Assembly: GCA_020849855.1 (NCBI GenBank)
Contig: JADZFO010000018.1
Coordinates: 1-45,532 of the forward strand
Source: a bacterium
Lineage (GTDB): Bacteria; 4484-113; JAFGCY01
Length of the DNA: 45,532 nt
Reading direction: 5' to 3'
The position numbers were made by a program, and so were the translations under genes. The notes beneath the pieces were generated by a model. That model saw only the letters and a list, made by a program, of their open reading frames with translations. It was not told the origin of the DNA and ran no database searches. Shown one piece after another: positions 40,510-45,532 of this stretch (its first letter is position 1; the number at the start of each line of letters is the position of its first letter).

Positions 40510-41589
40510 TTACTGCTTGAAGTTGGGGCTCCAGACGCGGACCTTGTAGTCATCGCCGGCGGTGTAGAGCATGGGCAGGGCGCCGGGGCCGCCGATCGCG
40601 AAGGCGTTGACGCCCAGGACATGCGCCTGAGCCTCGCCGCCGAGCTCGGCATGCATGTTCCAGAGCTTGACCTTGCCGTCATCGCCAGCGCTCAGCAGGT
40701 AGCTGCCTTCCTGAGTGAAGGACACGCCGTTGACGCCGCCCGCATGAGCGCGGATCTTCTTGGTCAGAGCGCCGGTCCAGGAATCCCAGACGCGGACCTC
40801 GCCGTTGGAGCCGCCGGTCACCAGGCAGTTGCCGTTGCCGCTGAGGGCCAGGGTGTTCACATCGCCTTCTTCGTAGGCCAGGATGCTCTTCTCAACCGCG
40901 CCGGTCTGGGGGTTGAAGATCTTGACCATGCCGTCGACGCCGCCGCTGAAGAGGTAGCCGTCGCTGGACACAAGCAGGTCGTTGACACCACGCTCGTGGG
41001 CATAGACTTCCCACAAAGTGGCATAGTCGTTGCCGAGGTCATAGCAGCGGATATAGCCATCGTCGCCGCCGGTGAAGAGCAGCGGCTGGTCGGGGTCAGC
41101 GCTCAGCGCGACCGTGGTCGCGGAGAAGACGCTGGGCACGCGCTCGGCGGCATAACGGTTGGTCGTGCCGTGGGCGCTGCGGATGGTCTCATTCCAGCGG
41201 CCGACAAAGCCGCTGGAGTCCGGGCCGCCGACGTGGGCCGCCAGGACATAAAGCAGGTCGGTGCTGGCCGCGTCCCAGATCTTGACGTAGCCGTCTTCGG
41301 AAGCGGTGGCGATATAAAGGCCGTTGGGGTCAATGGCGATGTCGTTGATCGCCACCATGCAGGCCGGGACATCCATGGTCTGCGCGCCCGTGGCGGCATC
41401 CCAGAAGCGGATGTGGCCGTCCTTGCCGCCTGTAACAAGGCTGGCGCCATCGAAGGAAAGGGCTACGGTGCTGACCGCCGCGGTATGGGCGTCAACTGTT
41501 GCCACCAGATTGGCCAGCGGTGTGTCGTGGGCAAGCGCAACGCCAGTGAGGGCGATGGTGCCAAACAGCGTGGCGAGGATCAGTCGCAT
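40510..41589 (-). CDS. Secreted seven-bladed WD40 beta-propeller
   Basis: 359 residues. Signal peptide about 1-20 (cut after GVALA). Seven WD-type blades are visible by their D-strand ends: KDGHIRFWD, EDGYVKIWD, DDGYIRCYD, VDGMVKIFN, SNGEVRVWD, DDGKVKLWN and DDYKVRVWS, with structural His/Asp spacing typical of WD40. Two blades are linked by a longer loop at about 120-150. It is a propeller for protein interaction outside the cytoplasm. A GGAGAG ribosome site lies four bases before the ATG, so this gene is leadered. It ends at a rho-independent terminator. Confidence 0.88.
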   Translation of the reverse strand: MRLILATLFGTIALTGVALAHDTPLANLVATVDAHTAAVSTVALSFDGASLVTGGKDGHIRFWDAATGAQTMDVPACMVAINDIAIDPNGLYIATASEDGYVKIWDAASTDLLYVLAAHVGGPDSSGFVGRWNETIRSAHGTTNRYAAERVPSVFSATTVALSADPDQPLLFTGGDDGYIRCYDLGNDYATLWEVYAHERGVNDLLVSSDGYLFSGGVDGMVKIFNPQTGAVEKSILAYEEGDVNTLALSGNGNCLVTGGSNGEVRVWDSWTGALTKKIRAHAGGVNGVSFTQEGSYLLSAGDDGKVKLWNMHAELGGEAQAHVLGVNAFAIGGPGALPMLYTAGDDYKVRVWSPNFKQ

Positions 41590-41729
41590 TTATCTCTCCG
41601 CTTGTTCCCGGAAACCGCCGCCCCGGCGGGCCCGGAATTTGGATGTGTCAGCTTAGCACTTTTCAGCTGATTTTTCCAGCTTGAAGCATCCGGGCGGGCG
41701 GGGCGGACCCGCAGGCGCCATACACATGT

Positions 41730-41735
41730 TAGTAT
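41730..41735 (+). promoter_or_regulatory. -10 element of the KD-rich protein gene
   Basis: TAGTAT, 5 nt before the GTG at 41741. Confidence 0.4.
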
Positions 41736-41740
41736 CTCGC

Positions 41741-42574
41741 GTGGCAGTGCGCCGTTGGAGGGAGATGGGAAGCAGCCTTGCGGGGCAGACTGTGTCTGCG
41801 CTGGCTCTGGCATGCGGGCTGCTGCTGTTTGGCCAGTTTCTGGCGCCTCAGCCGGTTGCGGCCAAGGAGAAGGCCAGGCCCGCCGGGGAACAGCATTTCC
41901 TGAGCAACGAGCCCTTCAGCTATCAGATGAGCCTGGAGGACGCCGAGAAGCTGGTCAGCGACCCCGAGAAGTGGAAGGTCGTCTTCCGTATCGACACCAC
42001 CAGCACCACCGACCTGGCCGTGGTTTACCAGCGGCAGTTCTTCTGGCGCATCAGCTTTTACCGCGGCAGCCTTTACGCCATTGAGAAGCGCGGCGAGGTG
42101 GAGCCCGAGCTTGTCGAAGCGACCTTCAAGGCCATGGGCGAGAAGTTTGGCGAGAGCCGCGAGGCCACCCGCAGCGAGGATGGCGACCTGGTTTACAGCC
42201 GCTGGCGTCTGGACAACCTGGAGGTGGCTCTGACCGCCAGCCGCGAACCCGACGGCCGCTACCGCATAACCTATGAGGAAGCCGACCGCGACATGCTGAG
42301 CACCGCGCGGCGCAAGCAGGAGCAGGAGCTGCAGGCCGCCCCGGGGGATATTGACCCGATCACTGGCAAGCCCCGCCTGAGCAAGCCGGCCAAGGACAAG
42401 GACCAGGGCAGCAAGGACAAGCTGAAGGGCAAGGCCAAGCAGAAGAACAAGAAGAACGACAGCGCCAAGGATAAGGACGCTAAGGACAAGGACGCCAAGG
42501 ACAAAGACAAGGACAAGGACTCCGATCAGAAAAAGGATGAGGAGTCTGAAGATACCCCGCCGGCGGAAGATTAG
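41741..42574 (+). CDS. Secreted protein with Lys/Asp repeat tail
   Basis: 277 residues from GTG. Signal peptide (n-region VAVRRWRE, hydrophobic VSALALACGLLLFGQFLA, cut near PVAA|KEK). A mixed alpha/beta domain follows (EDAEKLVSDPEKWKVVFRID, YQRQFFWRISFYRGSLYAIEKRG, RWRLDNLEVALTASREPDG) that I do not recognise. The last ~70 residues are Lys/Asp-rich (KDKDAKDKDAKDKDKDKD) and end acidic. Alternative starts are the ATG at 41765, still leaving a full signal peptide, and the ATG at 41726. Function unknown. Confidence 0.7.
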   Translation: MAVRRWREMGSSLAGQTVSALALACGLLLFGQFLAPQPVAAKEKARPAGEQHFLSNEPFSYQMSLEDAEKLVSDPEKWKVVFRIDTTSTTDLAVVYQRQFFWRISFYRGSLYAIEKRGEVEPELVEATFKAMGEKFGESREATRSEDGDLVYSRWRLDNLEVALTASREPDGRYRITYEEADRDMLSTARRKQEQELQAAPGDIDPITGKPRLSKPAKDKDQGSKDKLKGKAKQKNKKNDSAKDKDAKDKDAKDKDKDKDSDQKKDEESEDTPPAED

Positions 42575-42643
42575 CCGGGCGCCCTGTTCACCTGATTACA
42601 GTCGCTGCTTCAACTGCTTCAATGCCCGCCGCAGGGCCTGACC

Positions 42644-42649
42644 TAGAAT
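42644..42649 (+). promoter_or_regulatory. -10 element of the RluA-type gene
   Basis: TAGAAT exactly 6 nt before the GTG at 42656. Confidence 0.6.
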
Positions 42650-42655
42650 CAGCCC

Positions 42656-43744
42656 GTGAGCCCCGACAAAGCCGCCGACTGGTACAGCTTCAGCTATGAG
42701 GGCGTTTCGGGCGAGCGCCTGGACGCCGCGCTGACCCAGTTGCTGCGCCAGCGCCCCGAGTTTGCCGAGCTGTCCCGCGCACGGATCCAGGCCCTCATTG
42801 AGCAGGGCGGTGTGCTGCTGGGCGGCATCCAGGCCGGGGCGGAAAGCAAGAAGCTGCGCCCGGGAATGCCGCTGTCGGTTGACCTGAATGCCCTGCGCGC
42901 CCTGCTACGCCCGCCAGCGCCGGATGACCTGCTGCCCTATGAGCTGCCGCTGAGCTTCCACTACATAGACCAGTACCTGGCCGTGGTGGAGAAGCCGGCC
43001 GGCATCAGCGTGCATCCCTCGCCGACTGATTCAGGGCCCAGCCTGGCGGCGGCGCTGCTGCACCACTTCGGCCAGCTCTCGGACGCCTCGGGGCCGGACC
43101 GCCCGGGGATCGTGCACCGCCTGGACAAGGAGACATCCGGCCTGCTGGTGGTGGCGCGTGACAACCCGACGCATGTGGCCCTGCAGCGGCAGTTCGCGCG
43201 GCGTGAGGTGGAGAAGCTGTACCTGGCGCTGTGCCTGGAAGAACCGTCTCCTGCCGAAGGCCGCATTGAGCTGCCTATTGAGCGCCATCCGCGGCAGCGC
43301 CAGCTGATGTGGTGCGGCGGGCGCGGCAAGCCCGCGCTGAGCGAGTACCGCCTGGCGCAGCATATCGGCCCCTTCAGCCTGCTGGAGGTGGCGATCCACT
43401 CCGGGCGCACGCACCAGATTCGCGTGCATCTTAAAGAGATCGGCCTGCATATCCTCAGCGACATGAAGTACGGCGAAACGCGCAACAACGCCCTGCGGCG
43501 CTTTCTGGGCGCGACCAGCGCAGGCGGGGATCCGGCCGGGCGCCGCGAGTGGGGGGACTACTTCCCGGACGTGCAGGCGCGCCTGGCCCTGCTCAAGCTG
43601 CTGAAGGCCTATGCGGGGATCTTCCTGCACGCACATCGCCTGAGTTTCACGCACCCGGCCAGCAACGAGCGCCTGGACTGCCTGAGCGAGCCGCCGGAAG
43701 TGTGGAGCGACGTGGCGGGCCTGTTCAGCGCTGACAGCGACTGA
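42656..43744 (+). CDS. RluA-family pseudouridine synthase
   Basis: 362 residues. An N-terminal S4-like RNA-binding part (GERLDAALTQLLRQ, LSRARIQALIEQGGVLLGG) precedes the synthase domain: VVEKPAGISVHPSP, PGIVHRLDKETSGLLVVARD with the catalytic Asp of HRLD, and HSGRTHQIRVHLKEIGLHILSDMKYG. It isomerises uridines in rRNA or tRNA (RluC/RluD-like); the target cannot be told from sequence. A short insert lies at about 278-300 (RRFLGATSAGGDPAGRREWG). GTG start supported by TAGAAT. Confidence 0.92.
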   Translation: MSPDKAADWYSFSYEGVSGERLDAALTQLLRQRPEFAELSRARIQALIEQGGVLLGGIQAGAESKKLRPGMPLSVDLNALRALLRPPAPDDLLPYELPLSFHYIDQYLAVVEKPAGISVHPSPTDSGPSLAAALLHHFGQLSDASGPDRPGIVHRLDKETSGLLVVARDNPTHVALQRQFARREVEKLYLALCLEEPSPAEGRIELPIERHPRQRQLMWCGGRGKPALSEYRLAQHIGPFSLLEVAIHSGRTHQIRVHLKEIGLHILSDMKYGETRNNALRRFLGATSAGGDPAGRREWGDYFPDVQARLALLKLLKAYAGIFLHAHRLSFTHPASNERLDCLSEPPEVWSDVAGLFSADSD

Positions 43745-43926
43745 TAGGAGAGAAGCGGCGCATGGGGAGAGTGAAGGCCGGCGCGCCGAGCCTGGCTCGG
43801 GACTCTCAACCTTGGGCATGGGTTTACATTACTGAATCAAACGCCCCGGCCTTCAGGATTCTTACCCTGCCATGCCGGCCAGGCATTTAGTTCGGCATCC
43901 GAAATATTATGCAGGTTCCGAAATGC

Positions 43927-43949
43927 GCTTCGCCCTGGCGAAGCTTTCT
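43927..43949 (+). terminator. Possible terminator hairpin
   Basis: GCTTCGCC-CT-GGCGAAGC followed by TTTCT, about 180 bp after the pseudouridine synthase gene. The 308-bp gap (43745-44052) otherwise holds TCCGAAAT repeated twice and a TAAAAT (about 43972) that could be the -10 of the next gene. No reading frame is supported. Confidence 0.4.
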
Positions 43950-44052
43950 GGCCGCCCTGAGCGCAAGACACTAAAATGAACACATCTGCCCTACGGCTTG
44001 TCATAGTAGCAACCCGTAGGGGCCCGCGCCACCGGCGCACTGGGAGGGTGTA

Positions 44053-44568
44053 ATGAAAGAGAAAATCGCAGTTTTGAAAGAGAATGCTGCGGCCTTTATC
44101 AGGCGCCGCGGGACCGTTATCGCCATCGCGGCGGCCTTCATGCTGGGCTTCGCCGCCGCAGGAATCGGCCAGAGCCAGCCGGCCCACGCGGGCTGGGGCC
44201 TTGACCTTGGCGGCCTGGTGAAGAAGGGCATCAAGATCGGCGGCGTCAAGCTGGCCGTGGACCAGTTCGGCTCCGACCTGAACAAGGTGATCAACAAGCT
44301 TTTCAACGAAGAGAAGTACCCGCTGGAACATGCGACGAAAGTGGTGATCATCGTCTCGCCGATCGGCAACAAGCACATTGGCGCGGCGCAGGTAACCGGC
44401 CCGAAGGATGCGATCGACCGCTGCGAGGCGGTGCTGGCCCTGGAGACCAGCTTCATGGACAAGGCCTTCCGCATCAAGGGCCTGGTGCCGGTTGATAACG
44501 ACAGCCCGACGAATGCCGAGCGCGTTCCCGGCGTCGGCGTCAGCGCGATCATCGATATCAAGCTTTAG
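44053..44568 (+). CDS. Small secreted hypothetical protein
   Basis: 171 residues. A long basic n-region and a hydrophobic core (VIAIAAAFMLGFAAAGIG) suggest a signal peptide cut near AHA|GWG. The mature part has a Gly-rich helix (LDLGGLVKKGIKIGGVKLAVDQFG) and a beta-rich end (HATKVVIIVSPIGNKHIGAAQVTG, GVSAIIDIKL). No family is recognised. A GGGAGGG ribosome site lies 4 nt before the ATG. Its leader contains a partial TGTAGGGGC palindrome (44015-44044). Confidence 0.75.
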   Translation: MKEKIAVLKENAAAFIRRRGTVIAIAAAFMLGFAAAGIGQSQPAHAGWGLDLGGLVKKGIKIGGVKLAVDQFGSDLNKVINKLFNEEKYPLEHATKVVIIVSPIGNKHIGAAQVTGPKDAIDRCEAVLALETSFMDKAFRIKGLVPVDNDSPTNAERVPGVGVSAIIDIKL

Positions 44569-44570
44569 CT

Positions 44571-44623
44571 TGTAGGGGCGAGGCTTGCCTCGCCCTCCCT
44601 GTAGGGGCCGAGCATGCTCGGCC
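44571..44623. repeat. Two tandem TGTAGGGGC palindromes
   Basis: TGTAGGGGCGAGGCTTGCCT and on (44571-44597), then TGTAGGGGCCGAGCATGCTC and on (44600-44623). They stand directly after the stop of the preceding gene. Same edge, two different cores. Confidence 0.8.
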
Positions 44624-44627
44624 TGGA

Positions 44628-44656
44628 GGTCGATGGTCGGCAGTCGATATTCGAAT
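44628..44656. repeat. Short GTCG-heptamer array
   Basis: GTCGATG, GTCGGCA, GTCGATA and then TTCGAATTCGGCG. The same GTCG word as in the uvrC inserts, here outside any gene. Confidence 0.5.
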
Positions 44657-44717
44657 TCGGCGAATAGTAAGAACGAGCTGAATTGATCGCTCTTTGAAGC
44701 AACCAGTTACGAACTCG

Positions 44718-45338
44718 GTAGGGCCGTGGGCTTGTCCCCGGCCCTCTTTGTTTTGCGCGTTGGGAGCCCTGATTCGAGCTTGGCCGCTTTACTTGTTTAA
44801 TGGTCTGTACTATGACTTGGTGCAGTATGACCATACAGGCTTCAGCAGGCTGCGCGCGCAGGCCAGTTATTCGCGGTGACCGATTTCTTTGGTCTCTTGA
44901 CGTGGACTATCTGAGTGAGCGAGTTCTGCGCGAGTCCAACCTTCTTGATGTTCCCTGCAGCGTGGTGAACGTTAACCGGGGTGTGCAATGGCTTGCTCCA
45001 CATGCAGTATGTTGCCTGTTCGGCTTTTACACGCCCATGTGGATACGCTGCACAGAGATTGGGCTGGCGCTGGATCGTCCGATGCTAAACGGCGAGGGCC
45101 GGCAAACTCATAACGTGGTAGTGCAGCCGCTTCGTTTGACTTCGCCGATCGACAAGATCCCCGAGGGCCGCTCGATCGAAGTAGCAGTTTGTAAATGCAA
45201 AGAATGGAATGGCGGGTTGTGGGCTACTGAATTCATGAGAAGAGGATCTATCAGAAGGGCCTAGCGTCAGGGCAGGGCGCGAATGCTATCGCACCTACAA
45301 AATCCAACAGCCGGCCGGGGACAAGCCCACGGCCCTAG
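44718..45338. repeat. Inverted pair of TAGGGCCGTGGGCTTGTCCC palindromes
   Basis: The copy at 44718-44748 and the reverse complement of 45312-45338 share 25 identical bases beginning TAGGGCCGTGGGCTTGTCCC. They face each other across about 560 bp that hold one reading frame (44800-45264). Confidence 0.7.
44800..45264 (+). CDS. Hypothetical protein between inverted palindromes
   Basis: 154 residues with several Cys, among them PCSVVNVN and VCKCKEWNGG, and an internal core that looks folded (FLWSLDVDYLSERVLRESNLL, VVVQPLRLTSPIDKIPEG). No ribosome site or clear -10 is seen, and the N-terminal 25 residues look unreal, so the true start may be further in. Base composition is lower in GC than the neighbouring genes. 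It may be a cargo gene or a remnant. No family is recognised. Confidence 0.4.
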   Translation: MVCTMTWCSMTIQASAGCARRPVIRGDRFLWSLDVDYLSERVLRESNLLDVPCSVVNVNRGVQWLAPHAVCCLFGFYTPMWIRCTEIGLALDRPMLNGEGRQTHNVVVQPLRLTSPIDKIPEGRSIEVAVCKCKEWNGGLWATEFMRRGSIRRA

Positions 45339-45343
45339 AAGAT

Positions 45344-45406
45344 TGACACATCGACACATCGACACATAGATCTGTCGACGGGCGGAGCATGCTCCGCCCC
45401 TATGCC
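45344..45406. repeat. TCGACACA octamer array and a GGAGCATGCTCC palindrome
   Basis: Three ACACATCG-type words (45344-45369) face a TGTCGACGG end (45373-45381), followed by a palindrome with core GGCGGAGCATGCTCCGCC and a CCCTATGCC edge (45381-45406). Confidence 0.55.
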
Positions 45407-45428
45407 TAGCTGTAGTTGCTAAATAGGT

Positions 45429-45532
45429 TGTTCACTCGGGTGACGGCTGAGAGACTGTTGGTTGCGAAGACACCAGTCAAGCCGGAGCACCCGAATGAAC
45501 ATACACAGTTTAGCGAAAACCACGCCTGCGCA
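45429..45532 (+). mobile_element. Left end of an IS481-family element
   Basis: A 14-bp inverted repeat, TGTTCACTCGGGTG (45429-45442) and CACCCGAATGAACA (45488-45501), with one mismatch. The second half overlaps the ATG of the transposase. The remainder of the element is beyond the window. Confidence 0.5.
45495..45532 (+). CDS. IS481-family transposase, N-terminal fragment
   Basis: The first 12 codons read MNIHSLAKTTPA, the usual opening of IS481-family transposases (MNIHKNARLTP form), before a helix-turn-helix that would lie outside the window. Only this tail is visible, so the call depends on the opening motif. Confidence 0.5.
   Translation, partial: MNIHSLAKTTPA

Noticed and set aside
43837..44376. 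Minus-strand frame over the small secreted protein
   Set aside because: Antisense to a gene with signal peptide and ribosome site; no motif.

Overview
The window reads as a chromosomal segment of a GC-rich diderm bacterium. A TamB-type translocation module, many lipoprotein and Sec signal peptides, and a secreted beta-propeller point to an outer membrane. BshC indicates bacillithiol chemistry. PheT is of the short archaeal/eukaryotic type. I cannot place the organism in a phylum from sequence alone. A striking trait is that many genes have a sigma70-like -10 hexamer (TATAAT, TAGAAT, TACAAT, TATTAT) only 5-10 nt before the start codon, so most transcripts here would be leaderless or nearly so. 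The starts I chose lean on this pattern.

Layout. 1-126: the right end of an IS3-family element. 229-6181: a small membrane protein, uvrC (carrying extra repeat-derived segments), then an MBOAT acyltransferase with an SGNH-like partner that probably O-acetylates an envelope polysaccharide. 6275-19529: a secreted TPR protein, a lipoprotein with dockerin-like and beta-propeller regions, tamB, an MFS transporter, a charged secreted protein and a small membrane protein. 19603-24705: an EPSP-synthase-like protein that lacks key catalytic residues, an HD-GYP protein, an OB-fold protein, a hypothetical protein and a lipoprotein. 25025-26769: a three-gene operon (DUF2089 zinc-ribbon regulator, DUF4177-like protein, DUF4097-like protein). 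27012-36218: bshC, a four-helix-bundle gene inside an inverted heptamer-repeat cassette, pheT, and a coupled operon of secreted protein, DUF3084 protein and lipoprotein. 36288-44568: carA, a CAP/SCP lipoprotein, metK, a secreted WD40 propeller, a KD-rich secreted protein, an RluA-type pseudouridine synthase and a small secreted protein. 44571-45532: a mosaic of palindromes and short arrays ending in the start of an IS481-family transposase.

Three kinds of non-genic structure run through the window. (1) Palindromes with a constant TGTAGGGGC edge and a variable core lie between genes and in frame inside uvrC and pheT. (2) Short arrays of mostly 7-bp words are placed as inverted pairs, each locus with its own word. 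One pair encloses a four-helix-bundle gene with a consensus promoter, two lie in frame in uvrC, and the words of two pairs match the start or stop of the adjacent pheT. (3) A pair of related intergenic elements (10383-10650 and 22933-23315), each between convergent genes, shares a promoter-like head and a ~110-nt block of conserved words.

The heptamer inverted-array cassettes and the paired intergenic element are my best candidates for undescribed biology. No tRNA, rRNA or CRISPR was found. All functional names come from motif recognition by eye, without database searches.
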